Assembly: GCA_030522415.1 (NCBI GenBank)
Contig: CM060112.1
Location: 4,474,001 to 4,538,000, forward strand
Source: Channallabes apus
Lineage: Eukaryota > Chordata > Actinopteri > Siluriformes > Clariidae
Direction: 5' to 3'
DNA length: 64,000 nucleotides
Of the stretch, positions 1-11,965 are shown in pieces. Below the pieces are notes generated by a model. The model was not told the origin of the DNA, did no database searches, and was given only the letters and a program-made list of their open reading frames with translations. How positions within the stretch are numbered: the stretch's first letter is position 1; every line of letters begins with the position of its first letter. The position numbers and the translations under genes are program-made.

Positions 1-439
1 ATATGTTTATGTAAAAATAAGAATTTCATTACGGTAATGATGTCTCATTGTTATCTGTATATGACAATAAAACTTGAAACTTATTCTGAATTTCCCCCTT
101 TGATAAAAAAACATACAAACAAATTTTTTTTAAAAAGGGTTTACTTTCCACTTGTCAGAACAGACACGTTATTCAGTAAAAATGTCTGTCTGTACTGACT
201 ATACAGTAAATACATCATGAGGTCACACTGCTCGCTAATTCTTCATAATAAATAACTCATAATGATACGGTTCTCTTTTCTCCAACTGTGTTATTCCGCC
301 CCCTAGTGCACATATTTCACAGTTCTTCTACCTCATACCTCAGCCACATGAAGTGAAAGCAGTGTATATGTGTATATATGGTGTATGGGTGTGTGTTCAC
401 TCGGTCCAGTCGTAGGTCAGCCTCACGGTAAAGTATTCA
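1..439. other. 3' flank of tmem45, no gene seen
   Basis: AT-rich DNA downstream of the tmem45 stop. No open frame with family resemblance and no minus-strand AATAAA was found in the visible stretch, so the 3' end of the transcript is not defined here. Confidence 0.4.
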
Positions 440-604
440 TTAAGAACCTAATAAGACGTACCATGTAACAGTGGTGTGTGTTACAGCCACGATGACGAGA
501 GCGAAGGCCAGGTGCCAGCTGTAACACATGGTGATGAACATCATGTTGTTGTGATCCGCCTGATCCCACTTCACCTCGCTGGGGGGGTAAAGGACAAAGG
601 CAAT
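440..604 (-). other. tmem45a: tmem45 last coding exon
   Basis: It begins after CCCCAG with IAFVLYPPSEVKWDQA and carries MMFITMCYSWHLAFALVIVAV, ending in WYVLLGS then TAA. A GTACGT donor-like string at 461-456 could splice to a further 3' exon giving a longer tail. A candidate acceptor near 424 would leave an intron of only about 40 bp, so simple read-through to the TAA is preferred. Confidence 0.7.
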
Positions 605-3600
605 CTGGGGACGAAGAGAGGAGCAGAAGGTTACACAACAACAACAACAACAACAAAGAATAAAAGACTGAATAGTTTCCATCAAATACTACAACGAGGC
701 TTAGCTTAGAATTCCTGAGAATTTCCTGTAGCAATTCAGACCTTCAACAAAATCAAAGATTATTAGCTTCTTATTCTTTTTTTTTATTATCTGGAAATAT
801 TTATATACAGTGCATCTAAAACTATTTGATTATTATAAAAAAAAAATTTTTCTTTCATTTAACTTAAAAAGTCTTAAATTCTAGATTAATTAAATATGTC
901 AAGCAAAATTTAATTGAAATTAAATATTTCAAAAATCCAGTATATTGAACTATTAGAATATTTCCTAAGATCAATAAAAAAACTGATTTATAATGTAAAA
1001 AATTCTGGAAAGGCATGTTCAAACTAAAAATATATATATTTTTTTTTTAGATTTTTGATTTTCATGGGCTGTAAACCCTAATCGTCAAACTTAAAACAAT
1101 AAAAGTCTTGAAATATTTCACTTAACAAGTAATGAAACGAGAATAAATAACAGGTTCAGTATTTAAGTTAAATTATTAAAAGTTAACTTTTTCATGATAT
1201 TCTAATTTTTAGGAATGCGATGTATAAACAGATTAATTGGTGGGTATTTGCTTAAGTTTCAGTTAGCAGAGTTATGGCAGGACCTGTACCACCTGATCCC
1301 CGATGTCCAATCAGGAGAAGTGTTTTAAAGTAGAACAAACCTAGAGTGAATTCTAGCAAAAGTAAAATAAACAAATAATAATCTAGTTAATAGCAAAGGA
1401 GCTAAAGTGAGAATATGATTTGTTTTTAAAGGCAGTGAGAGCTGGTGAGTGTGTAACAGCACTTTCATACCACAGAAATGACGAGGTTTCAGAGACACCT
1501 GACACTGGAGTCTCCTTCCATAAACTTTATATAAACATCTACTTACAAAAAAATCTTTTTTATTTCTCCATCTGAAATGATAACTTGTTCAAACGAGTGC
1601 ATCACTATTAAACACGGCGTTTAGTCGGACCTGCCAGAACCAGGTGCCCTGCAGCAGACAGAGCGCGGCCCGCAGCAGCTCCAGCAGCAGGTTCCCTCTG
1701 TGGAAGACCTCCAGCAGGCAGACCAGCGCCCCCCCGAACACGGCGTACAGCAGGAGCATGTGCACGTGGACGTCCAGCATGTCTCTGCCGTGCAGGTGAT
1801 ACAGGAATAAGAAGCCTGAGACACAAGGACACGTCTAAATGCCAGTTCTAGGAGTATACACCGAGTCGGCCAAAAAAAACGATACACACACTGCAGGAAA
1901 AGAAAAACGTTTAATACTAAGTTTATTGATTTATTCATTCATGCATTCATTCGTTCAGCTTTATTAAATGATTTCAAATGTGATTTTGGACTTGTCTCCA
2001 GTGGGTGTGGTTCGTGTAGTTACCTGCTGGTTGCTATGGTTTCACTGGTAGCACCAGGCTGGTGTATTATGGCAACAAGTTCAAAATATTATTAAACCCA
2101 TTTCCGCAATTTCTTTTGCTTGTTTTAAGCTTCACATGTTTATTTTGTTCTTTTGTGACAAATTATTCGGTTAATTTTCTGCACTCCAGTTATATTTAAA
2201 CATAACATTTCTCGTCTTATCAGCGTTTTCCGCTCAAGGCTCCCCCGTCTCCCCAGTCACTGCTGTGCAGGTGTGAACGTGTGTGTGATATCAGTTCATT
2301 TTTGTGGTGCGAGCAAAAATAAACACCCCACTTTTGATTTGCACGAAAGAGAAGCAGCGTCGAGCGATGTGTGGTTTTGTGTTGTTTGTGGTCTGACGGT
2401 GTACCTGGTGCATGGAAGAGCGTAAACAGAACTGTTCGGATTTCTGCAAAGAAAATGTGGAGAGATACTCTAAGGAAGGCGAAAGTGTCTTAAAGAGAAC
2501 CATTACTGGTGACGAGACACAGATCCATCACGCCGAGTCCGAAGGTAAACGACGGAACAGAAACATCCTCAATCACAGCCCGAGAAAAAGTTCCACAGTC
2601 AACCATCGGCTGGAAAATTCATCAACGCTCAGTTTTCTGGGATTCTCAAGGGATTCTCCAGTATCGGAACATTATCGGGAAAAAGGTTCGACAATCAATC
2701 GCACTCGTTACAGATTAAACACAGAGGACTGATATCGTCGATGGTGTCGTGACCTCACACGATGATGCACGTCTGCACACTTCTGCACACACTGTCAACA
2801 CGCGGCAAAAACTTTATTTTAAGGTGTGAAACCTTCCTCCCTGTAGGCCCGATCTCTCTACGTCAAACTTTTCAAAAATGCAGTGCAGTTCACAGCTTAG
2901 CATAAACATTTTTTTATGAGGGAATACGAAAACTTTCGAAATTATGATTTCTAAAAGGTAATTAAAGTAAATTCTTCAGCCAGAGGGCAGATACATTTTT
3001 GGCTCACACTCGAACATCTAAAATGGGTTTAATAATAATAATAAACAATAGTAACGTTTTTTTTCCCTTTTTTCAAAATTTTCCGATTTTCTCCCCTAAT
3101 TTAGTCGCGTTCCTCCCAGTCGCTGGAGGCTCCCACATTAAGCTTCTACTGCCGTTCAGTCGGGAGGGCCGCAGACCGAACCACGTGTTTCCTCCGACCC
3201 ACGTGACGTCACCGACCATCTTTTCGAACTGCTCGCTCACGCACCGTTGGGGGCGGCGTAACACACTCAGAGGAAAGCGCTATCCGCTCCTTCCGCTTGC
3301 GTGAGCTCACAGACGCCCCTGATTGGCTTGTAGAGCCATGATTAATGTGGACGCACTAAGTACCTCTCATCCCTCCCCCCTGAGAGAGCTCGGCCAATCA
3401 GCTCTCTCTAGACCTCCGGCTGCCAGAGGTTACAGCATCACCCGGGAATCGAACCAGCGATCTCCGGATGATAGGCCGAGCACTTTACCACTGCGTCACT
3501 CGGAGGCAATAGTAAAGTTTTTATGTGAAGTTTTGATTTCAGCCCTTGAATAAATTCCTCATTGTGTTTGTGTTTTAACGTGGTTGTGCTTCAAACAAAG

Positions 3601-4018
3601 ACTGTTCTGTGTAATGTATTAATTAATCAACCACATTACCATCAAGTAGTAATTTGCATCTCAGAAGCTTATTCGCGATATCACAACCATTGCTAAGCTC
3701 CGCCCCCAGATCCTCTCCATGTAGTACTGAAACACTCGACAGAGGTTTTCCAACGCTATATGATTAAAGGTTTTCCAGACCATGTGTGTTTAACTGCGTT
3801 ACCTTCGTTGAAGAAGGCGAGGCCGAGCAGTAAGCGGTCCAAGGCCAGCGGTGCTGCGCTGGTGCTGTGGACGGTGAGGGACGTGGCTCCGGCCAGCCCG
3901 AAGAACAGGTACATGGTGGTGTGCTGCCAGTTCATCAGTTTCTGCCAGTGCTGAGTGGACGAGTCATACAAATGGAGCTTCGGGCCGTCCACTGTGAACT
4001 GTTCTGCCAGCATCCCTG

Positions 4019-4052
<34 letters not shown>

Positions 4053-4796
4053 AGCCATCATTTACTTTTCAAGTTTATAGATTTCTTGGATGCGTATTTC
4101 CATCCTTGGTCTTTCCTTCTTCATTCTGCTCCTTTCTTTTCTATCACTTTATTTCCTTCCTTTGTATTTCATTCCTATCTTTCCTCCCCTCTCTCCCTCT
4201 CTCCTTTAATCGTTTTCCTGACCGAGCCGTCTCTGTTCTTTTCTGTGCCGCCGCCTCTGTGACTTCATGTGGTAGTTACTCGACTGAACCGCGCGCCACG
4301 GCTAACAATAATCATTACACCGTGCCGTGCTGTGTCGGCTCTTCACGCTGCCACGCCTCAAACGCAGCTGTGATTTCCATTCACTTTGCACATATAATAT
4401 TTTACACTATTTGAAACACTAACTTGATTCTGCTACTTTTCTGCTCCATGCTCCAGTCCAGTAGGTGGCGGTATTGCAACAACCACATATACATTCAAAA
4501 TAAGAAGGCAAAGACGCAGTAATCTCACAAAATGCAGGTTTTTGCAGAAGATGTGGACCTGTGTGGATGTGGACCTGTGAGGATGTGGACCACGCCTTAC
4601 CGATAGCGGAGAAGCAGAGTATGGTGGCTCCTTCGATGATTTCCAGTCGGTGCTGCGTGGCCCGCGTGGTGAGCCGGGCTGCACCGGCGCTCTTGTTCCT
4701 GCGGGTGGCGTACCAGAGCGAGTACTTCACCGCCCACCACACGCCGCTGATCAGAAAGAAGCTGCCAGGTAGCGCGTGACCTTTAAAGTTCCCCAT
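440..4796 (-). CDS. tmem45a: TMEM45 family multi-pass membrane protein (TMEM45A/B-like), four coding exons
   Basis: Minus-strand coding exons are 4796-4601, 4015-3803, 1815-1631 and 604-440, giving 252 codons before a TAA. Donors are GTAAGG, GTAACG and GTCCGA; acceptors end CAG, and codon phases (1, 1, 0) join without a break. The start ATG sits in a CACCATGG context, 17 nt inside an exon whose acceptor is at 4814-4815. The protein opens MGNFKGHALPGSFFLISG and carries the family blocks LMNWQHTTMYLFF, LLLYAVFGG, LQGTWFWQ, MFITMCYSWH. Several hydrophobic segments fit the multi-pass TMEM45 fold. The molecular role of the family is poorly defined. The protein ends soon after the last membrane segment, about 20 residues earlier than the mammalian proteins (about 275 aa). 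Whether the paralogue is 45A or 45B is not settled by sequence alone; the adjacent lnp1 favours 45A. Confidence 0.88.
605..1630. other. tmem45 intron, AT-rich
   Basis: Intron between the last two coding exons. It contains a short CAA run (about 637-655) and A/T-rich low complexity; nothing else was recognised. Confidence 0.5.
1631..1815 (-). other. tmem45a: tmem45 coding exon 3
   Basis: A 185-nt exon that starts after CTCAG and reads FLFLYHLHGRDMLDVHVHML and onward to LQGTWFWQ. It ends in phase 0 at donor GTCCGA. The continuity with neighbouring exons matches the family alignment. Confidence 0.85.
2285..2935 (+). mobile_element. Decayed mariner-like transposase remnant
   Basis: Lies in a tmem45 intron, antisense to the gene. 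Plus-strand frames give pieces resembling mariner transposase: KRTITGDETQIHH (compare the family's IVTGDE.W.HH signature, first catalytic Asp region), followed in another frame by VFWDSQGILQY (family VFWDS.G). The frame changes between them, so it is a dead copy. Inverted repeats were not clearly found, so the ends are approximate. Confidence 0.6.
3065..3510 (-). mobile_element. tRNA-derived SINE, minus orientation
   Basis: Read on the minus strand, the head at about 3510-3430 has an A-box-like GACGCAGTGGTAAAGTGC and a B-box GGTTCGATTCC. A roughly 350-bp body follows and it ends in an A-run (T-run on plus strand at 3057-3065). This is the architecture of a pol III SINE. It sits inside the intron between tmem45 coding exons 2 and 3. 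The family name is not recognised. Confidence 0.6.
3803..4015 (-). other. tmem45a: tmem45 coding exon 2
   Basis: A 213-nt exon, phase 1 to phase 1, with GMLAEQF at its start and GLAFFNEG at its end. Its acceptor is GACAG placed directly after a (GT)15 tract (plus-strand CA run 4021-4050). The donor GTAACG lies at 3802-3797. Confidence 0.85.
4021..4050. repeat. (CA)15 microsatellite at a splice acceptor
   Basis: Uninterrupted CA on plus strand (GT on the transcribed sense strand of tmem45), ending 5 nt before the acceptor AG of coding exon 2. Confidence 0.9.
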
Positions 4797-4813
4797 GGTG
4801 ACCTCACAGCTAC
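4601..4813 (-). other. tmem45a: tmem45 exon with start codon (5'UTR 4813-4797, coding 4796-4601)
   Basis: On the minus strand TTTCAG precedes 4813 and the GTAAGG donor follows 4601. It encodes the N-terminal signal-anchor-like segment (residues 1-65) and ends in phase 1. A further upstream non-coding exon must exist but was not located. Confidence 0.8.
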
Positions 4814-5024
4814 CTGAAACAACCAGGACGTCAGTATAGATACAGCACACAGGCACTTGCATAAGTATTCACCCCCTCCCTCAACTTTCCCTCAACATAC
4901 ATTTGGCGAAACCTCATTCGAAGGTGACACAAAGGGTGCCTCAACCAAAACACAGACATTGTGCATAAATATTCACCCCCTTCTGTCAATAGTATATCTG
5001 AGTGCAATTCTAGCCATTTCCTTT

Positions 5025-5345
5025 TTCCCTTCACTTATTCCGTCATTCAGTTCTTTTCTACCTTCCTCTTTATTTCCTCATTCCTTCCTTCCTTTCATTC
5101 TTTTTTTACTTCCTTCCGATTTCTGTCCCTCCTTTCTTCCTTCCTTCCATCCATCCTTCCTTTCTTTCATTCTTCTTACCTTTGTGCTCCCTATCCTTCC
5201 TTCTTTTTCTTCCTTCCTACCTTTTTCTGATTTTCCTTCCTTGCAGTGTAATTCATTTATTTATTTGTTTCTTTCCTTCATTCCTTTATTCCTTCCTTTG
5301 AACATCCCTTCCGTCCTCTGTATTTCCTTCCTTCCATCCTTCTGT
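5025..5345. repeat. Polypyrimidine TTCC-rich tract
   Basis: About 320 bp of interrupted TTCC/CTTT units, nearly free of purines on the plus strand. The apparent open frame here (4857-5531) is a low-complexity artefact. Confidence 0.85.
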
Positions 5346-5618
5346 AATTCTGCTGCTCTTATTGGACGCTACACAGATTGTTCCTGGTGCAGTAATGATT
5401 CTATGTTCACAGTGACTGTTGGTGAAGCTCCGCCCCATTTTGCCACCACCACCACCACCATGCTTCACCACTGGTTAAAAGCTGTAGCGGGAGCGTTTAG
5501 TTATGACACTGTCACACACACAGCTCGCTGATTATCAGACAAAATATGTAGATGACTCAGACACAATTGATGTTATTAAGGTGAAACAGAAATATGGAAA
5601 CATTAATACATTTACGAG

Positions 5619-5765
5619 CACACACACACACACACACACACACCAACTAAAACAGTAAATAAATAACTATTGTGATACTTATTTTACACTTCTGAAAGCA
5701 ATTAGGTGAAGTGACGTCAAGGAAGGAGAAAAATCAAGGAGAAGTGAGAGGCAGAGGAAAAACAC

Positions 5766-5832
<67 letters not shown>

Positions 5833-5869
5833 AAGCAATTAGACTAAAAGTAGGCTTTGAAGATATCGG

Positions 5870-5898
<29 letters not shown>
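5619..5898. repeat. CA and GT microsatellite cluster
   Basis: (CA)n at 5619-5643, (GT)n at 5772-5829 and (GT)n at 5870-5898, separated by short unique DNA. The opposite polarity of the first and the later tracts makes local hairpins possible. Confidence 0.9.
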
Positions 5899-5901
<3 letters not shown>

Positions 5902-6001
5902 TTCTGTGGTGTTCAAATATTTTCAAGATGAGATCACCAGGACAGATGCGGAACTTTAGCACTTTTGTTCTCAGCGTTCAAACTCAAAAAGTACATGTGA
6001 T

Positions 6002-6009
6002 GTTATAAT
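6002..6009. repeat. hAT target-site duplication, left copy
   Basis: GTTATAAT, identical to 7503-7510. Confidence 0.85.
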
Positions 6010-6782
6010 CAGAGGTGTAAAGTAACGAAGTACAAATACTTCGTTACCTTACTTAAGTAGAAATTTTGGGTATCTATACTTTACTGGAGTAATTATTTTT
6101 CAGCCGACTTTTTACTTCTACTCGTTACATTTTCACGCAATTATCTGTACTTTCTACTCCTTATATTTTAAAAAATAGCCTCGTTACTCTATTTTATTTC
6201 AGCTTGTCATTCAAAAAACAAACAAATAAAAAAAAACATAAAATCGCGCCATCCGGGTGGAGCGAATTTGATTGTGGTTGGATGATGTAATGTTTGCATG
6301 TAGTTCTGTTCCAAGTTTTCTGTTCAGCATCCTGACTCTGACGTAAGCACGTCGAGCGGGACGAGGTAACTAAGCGTGAGTAATCTGTCTCTGGGCATGC
6401 GCATGACAGAACAAAAAAGTAAACGGCACATTCGCTAACAACTCCGTTTGTCTATGTGATCTTTATTTTCTTCTATACCGAAGGACGTTACAGATGAGAA
6501 GTATAAACATACTATTCCGACACCCTGTTGGTTGGTACGCGATCCATCGCACCTGCACATGACGTTACGCCACACACTCCAGCAAGGACGTTTGAATAAA
6601 TTAGCATTTTCGGTTGATAATTTTGTGAAAAGTAGACGAAGATGTCCGTGATAGAGACTCAAGATTCGAGTGAAATGTCACAACCAAGCACCAGCGAGGA
6701 AGGTAACAGCAGCAGGAAGGTAATAGGAATTATATATACTGTACACACACACACACACACACACACTGGGGTAATGTGTGTG

Positions 6783-6831
<49 letters not shown>

Positions 6832-7502
6832 TAACCACTTGGATGAATCCTTCATTCTGACAGCACTAATGTTTATTGTAGACAACCATACAAGGGTAAT
6901 TGTTACTAAGCCTGCCCTGGGTGCACTAATTTTCTTGTATGTTGCCTCACAGATTCCTGCAGCTAAGCTTGGATGTACATTTACATTCCAATAAAGGTTA
7001 CTGATGACACGCCTCTGAGGGTTGACTTTTTGCACCATTAAAATACTTACAGGCAACTAGTTATCATATCTTCTTCTCCATAAAACATGTTAATGCTCAG
7101 TAGTACACATATATGGTTCTTTAATGTATTTGCATTGTACTAAAATGCATTCTTTTTCAATTGCCATATACAGTATCCCAAATAACTATGGCCGTTAAAA
7201 AAGACAACAAAAACAACAACACATTTTTCTTTTTATGAGGTGTTAGTGTACAGTAGTATATGAGGTGTTAGTGTACAGTAGTATACAGGCCCGTGGCACA
7301 GCCTAAGCTTTTATCCTTAATGCTTTTTCCCCCTCACGTTACTTTTACTTTTATACTTTAAGTAGTTTTGAAACCAGTACTTTTACACTTTTACTTGAGT
7401 AAAAAGCTTGAGTTGATACTTCAACTTCTAAAGAAGTCTTTTTAAACCCTAGTATCTATACTTCTACTCAAGTAATGAATGTGAATACTTTTGACACCAC
7501 TG
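6010..7502. mobile_element. hAT-superfamily element, non-autonomous or degraded, with intact 8-bp target duplication
   Basis: The ends read CAGAGGTGTAAAG and, inverted, CAGTGGTGTCAAAAG. The element is flanked on both sides by GTTATAAT (6002-6009 and 7503-7510), the 8-bp duplication expected of hAT transposition. The 1,493-bp body contains subterminal AGTA/TACTT-rich repeats, a (CA)n run near 6744-6768, a long T-run near 6797-6829 and a short reading frame at 6642 (MSVIETQDSSEMSQPS) that may be a transposase leader remnant. No full transposase is present. Confidence 0.85.
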
Positions 7503-7510
7503 GTTATAAT
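7503..7510. repeat. hAT target-site duplication, right copy
   Basis: GTTATAAT, identical to 6002-6009. Confidence 0.85.
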
Positions 7511-9190
7511 ACATTCTATAACTCGCGTATGATCACAATCCAGCAACGGTAAACATACGGCGCTTTGATCACTGGCTTTCCTCATTTCCTCAGTCAAAGG
7601 TGTAAATGTTCATTAATACATTTTACTGAATCGCTTCAGTGTAGAAAAGTTAGATAAAATTTTAATCAAAAGAACTTTTTTCATTTTTTATAAGACCGTC
7701 GCTCGTCGTTAAACCTCAAACAGACAGTTACAGGTTTTATCTTGTAACTGATATCCTCACACTTCTGTTCCTGTTCAATGTGTTTCGCAGCATTCTGTTT
7801 AAACTTCAGACGTTGTTTTGTGCTGAGAAAAAAACAATCCTGAAAGATGAAGATTAACCGAATTTCTTGATCTGTATCTGATTTATTTTACTGTATTTTA
7901 GTAATTGTGCTGCTGCAATATGTTTGGATGATTACTAGAGAGGGGGGGGGAGGGGGCGGTGCTCAGGTACGTATCATGATTCTTTAGTGTGGCGATTTGT
8001 GTATCTGCTTGAAAATTATTATTAGTTTTTTACTCATTTATATTTTATGCATGTTTGCATCGGAGGTGGTAAAATATCGCAACTCCTCTATGATCCTGCA
8101 GGTGGTGCACTTTACACCCTAACAAAATGATTTGCTACAGTAAGTTTGTTTTGAACTGTAACAAAACCTTAAAAAGACAAGAATGTTGAATTGTGACACT
8201 GACAGAATCGCAGAACAACCAAATCGGCACCTGAGTTTTGTGAAAATATGGTATCAGGTCGTCCCTGGTGATTCCGTCCCTTTCGATTACATAACGGCAT
8301 GAATGTGCAGGTGTCCCTAATGGAGCGCACGGTTCGTTAGACCGAGTCTAGAACGTTAGACTTTAGAACGTTCAAACCCTGCAACTACATTAGATGTGTA
8401 ATTAAATGAACCCGGTTATACACAGCTTGACCCGCACAGCGTCTCCTGAGATAACGCTCGTGGATCATCTCATGATCGTCAGGACTGTGGCACAGAAATA
8501 ACACCATATTATGTCTGTAAGGTCCTGCCAGTATGTGGACTACAATAATCTGTTTTGATGTCTAAGGGCAAAGTTATAGATCTCCAAGCTTATGTTAGAA
8601 AACATATATTTCAATCATGGTTTAATGAATTAATCCAACAAGTATGTGTAACGTCTGTATCGGCTTCAGACTCTGAGATTCTATAATCTCGTCCTGCCAG
8701 ACCCGTGCAGTCAGCTCTCTCTCTCTCTCTCTCTCTGGCTCAGAACCTCAGGACGTCCCTCTCCCAGATTCTGTTTTCAGATCTCTATCTGTCGCCATGG
8801 AGACCACATGACTCTTGAAAGCCCTTCAGTGAAGAGCGGGTCGACCGTCTGATTGGCCGCCATTGTAGGGTTTATTTATAATCCCCGCCTGATAATTATT
8901 CACCATGTGCTTCATATGAAAACCTGAAAGGCTATAAAGATATAAACTGAAACAGAGACACGAGACACCTGATGGTTCTGTCTCCTGGAGACGTTACCAA
9001 TAAACCAGGACACATGAAATCTACGTACCAAAGTGATAAAGGTCACAAACCTTAGATAATACTGTGTATATTAATTATTCTCGTTTATCAGAAAAGCCTC
9101 AGGGTCGGGATTGAACTGTCACTCGGTCCGGGTCCGGCCTGTGGTCCTGGTCTATGTTACTTTTTGCGTTTTTTTTTTTTTTTAATGCGC
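7511..9190. other. Intergenic DNA without a recognised gene
   Basis: Contains one member of a dispersed repeat (about 8050-8290, listed separately), a G-rich run near 7944-7957 and a (CT)n run near 8717-8735. No gene-like exon was recognised. Confidence 0.4.
8050..8290. repeat. Dispersed repeat family copy A
   Basis: Shares blocks such as GAGGTGGTAAAAT, CAGGTGGTGCA and GTCGTCCCTGGTGATTCCG with 30835-31090, and related blocks with 26240-26520, 42520-42620 and 43540-43765. Family and mechanism are unknown. Confidence 0.5.
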
Positions 9191-9425
9191 ATAATCTGCA
9201 GTGCTGCTGGAAACCCGGCTAAGATAAATGACTGCAAAATGTATATAAAGCAGGTCCATGTTTTACGCTGCTCTCCTGTGTTTGTGCTACTTTGTTCGTT
9301 TTGTCTCTTCTTTACAAAAGGTGTTACTGTTTGCTTTCTGTTCAGACACGGTGTTTCCTTTCCGAATCTCTCGTTACATTTGTTAGTTACTCACATATTA
9401 TAAAGAGGCCTAGACACGTGACAGA
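9190..9425 (+). repeat. Diverged repeat, copy 1 (pair with 12010-12245)
   Basis: Shares long blocks with 12010-12245 in the same order and orientation, including GTCTCTTCTTTACAAAAG, GTTACTGTTTGCTTTCT, TCTCTCGTTACATTTG and CACATATTATAAAGAG. No protein family was recognised in any frame. Confidence 0.6.
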
Positions 9426-9599
9426 GTCTCCCTGCATGTTAGTAAACGTCCAGGTATACTGTCTGTTCTTCTACATTGTTTTACCACATATATTATGCAG
9501 ATATTATTTTCATGAAATCTGTAGGAATAAAATAATGTTTTGTTTGTACGTTGGTCAAAACTCGCTCTTTCACTGACATCTTTATGTTTCATACACTGG

Positions 9600-11000
9600 A
9601 CGACCCAAACCCAGTCTCCGAAACAAATTCCGTATGTCTCTCTAGCAGCATCACAGCGTCACGCAAAACCGTCTGGACAGAATTTACTTAATCTTTTTCA
9701 GTCCTTAGATCTCGGCCTTAGATTTAATCTGCACCATCAGTTTAAATCTAAATGTGGAGTAAAAGTGATGTTATGAACAGTTATGTGCTGGATTTAATAA
9801 TCTACTGTATAATAATCTACTAATGCGCTACTGTCTCAGTGTAAACAAACACCTGCAGCAATAGATATTAATTAGAAAAGATAAAGTGAATATTTTGACT
9901 GGGATTAGTTGATATTTCCCTTATTTTTCAGCGCTACAGTGCCTCGCTTCAAACAATAATAATGTAATATGCTAATTGTTTCTTATTTCTTTTATAATTA
10001 TTGATAATAAAGTTGATGTACACTTCTAGAAGCATATGACCTGTAAAAAGTGTTGTTTTTAAAAATTAAGGATTTCTTCCCCAAAAAAACCCTGTAGTGT
10101 CTGTAACCAGGTTAAATTCAAGTTGTAATATCTTAACAATTTCGTGATTTAGAATAATACACTTTTTCAGGTTGTGACTTTTCATGTGAAATCCAAAGTG
10201 TCATCTACATGACAACCGAGATCACTGAAAGATTTGAATTTGAAAAAGTTTGTATGACTGTGTTTAGCAAATGTGTTTCTTTTAATCTGATAACAAATAT
10301 ACCCATATTTGTTTTACGTTTTTGTGAAAACCATGTTGTTATATGATTGTGAAGATGGACTTTTCACCAGGTGAGACACTTTTTAACACTGACTTTAACA
10401 TGTTTCGGCTGAATGTTGTCACTCCAAACAAAAGCTTTGTGAAATTACAGTTTCAAAGAATTAAGGGCTTCATCTTTGTTGCACGTGAGCTTCAACCTGA
10501 AATAATAATGGTATATCCCTCATACACACATGTGGAGGGTAATAGTTTTAAAGTAATCATGTGTTAGTGTTTATTATGAGTCTTTTCTGACAAACACGAG
10601 AGACTTTCAACTTTTTCATTTGCATTAATTATATTCAATCAATAAACAGTTAATACCTACATTATTATTATTATTATTATCAGCTTTATTATTACTATAT
10701 AATATATAAGTATTTTATGTGTGTGTGTGTGTGTGTGTGTGTGTAATCTATCATGAACACTAATGAGTTTGTTCTGTATATTTCTCACCTCTCAGACAGA
10801 CAGACGCGTTTCTTAACCAGATGAAGACAGACTTTCACTCTTTTCGCATTTTCCTTCTTGATTGTTAAAAGTAAAACTGTTCAAACATGACGGACACGAT
10901 CCTCTACATCCTCTTCTCTTCTCCTCTCCTTCTTCTCCTGATCCACTTTCTCCCTTTTTACAAAGATTCTCCTTTTTTTTTTTTTTCCTCTCCTGAGTTT
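9600..11000. other. Intergenic DNA, no gene recognised
   Basis: AT-rich with an ATT run at about 10661-10680 and a (GT)n run at about 10717-10744. The 74-codon frame at 10343-10567 has no recognisable family. Confidence 0.4.
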
Positions 11001-11029
11001 TTACCCCGTTATTTTTTTTAGCGAACCGC

Positions 11030-11170
11030 CCATCGAATCCGCGATTGGCTAAATTCTGGGAGTGACGTCATTCATCTACTCTCTGATTGGTTGCGCGGAG
11101 TGTCAATCACTTGTTGGGTTGGATTCCACGTGTGCATTTCCACCCGTCCTGTTCGCGCTCTTCTTCTTCA
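11030..11170. promoter_or_regulatory. Candidate promoter: CRE, CCAAT and E-box cluster
   Basis: GC-richer block with ATTGG (inverted CCAAT) at about 11044 and 11085, a full CRE TGACGTCA at about 11062 and CACGTG near 11129. On the minus strand the ATTGG boxes read CCAAT, which would suit a promoter for tmem45 about 6.2 kb upstream of its start codon. No upstream tmem45 exon was confirmed, so the assignment is inference. Confidence 0.4.
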
Positions 11171-11199
11171 AACACAGAAAACGGGTGTAAAGAAGCTCG

Positions 11200-11911
11200 A
11201 GACTCGGAGTTTTTTTATGTTTAATTAAACCTTTTAAACACTTTCTAGGCCTAGATATAAACTTTAACGTCCGAACTTTCCCTTTGTGTGTGTGTGCTGA
11301 AAAAGTTTACACGACTAGTAAACTTCAGGAAAGTTTTTGTGATTCTGACTAAAGTGTTATTTTTATATCTAAACATTTAAAAACACACACAGTGTCTTCA
11401 GGTAAAAGAAAAAAACAGACTCATTCATACATTCCGTACTCCTTATATCATGGGGGGAAAGTTGTAATTACGTAGGTGTGTGTGTGTGTGTGTGTACGTG
11501 CACATGATCACGAGTCACGACTGGCACTACACTATACACTGTACAAGTCATCATCTGTTTTATTCCTTAAACTCTCTATAATAAACCACAGTGAATAATT
11601 TCTACAGTAAGGAAGTCAAGTACTGGACCTGTAAAACATTTAAGTGAATAAAGTTCATGACAATCAGCTGCCTTAATGTTTATGTGTTTGTAAAGTGAAT
11701 TATTAGAAGTTTGTACAGAGCATGCAGATATACAATAACATTATGTGTAGATGATTAGTGTTTATGTCTGTAGTTACACTCGGATGTTGCATTCGAGAAC
11801 CATGAACGTGGGAATTAATTTGACAGCTCATCTCTCAAAGAAAAAAAATAATAATGCATGTTTGTGGCAAAAATTACTGTATGTTAATTAATCTAAAGCA
11901 GTATATTTGTA

Positions 11912-11965
<54 letters not shown>

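Noticed and set aside
3430..3510. Possible minus-strand tRNA gene
   Set aside because: Same reason: a tRNA-like head of a SINE with an attached body and A-tail.
3867..4262. 131-codon plus-strand frame
   Set aside because: Antisense of a tmem45 exon running into a CA repeat and pyrimidine tract.
4857..5531. 224-codon plus-strand frame
   Set aside because: Low-complexity Ser/Phe/Pro translation of a TTCC-rich tract, antisense upstream of tmem45.
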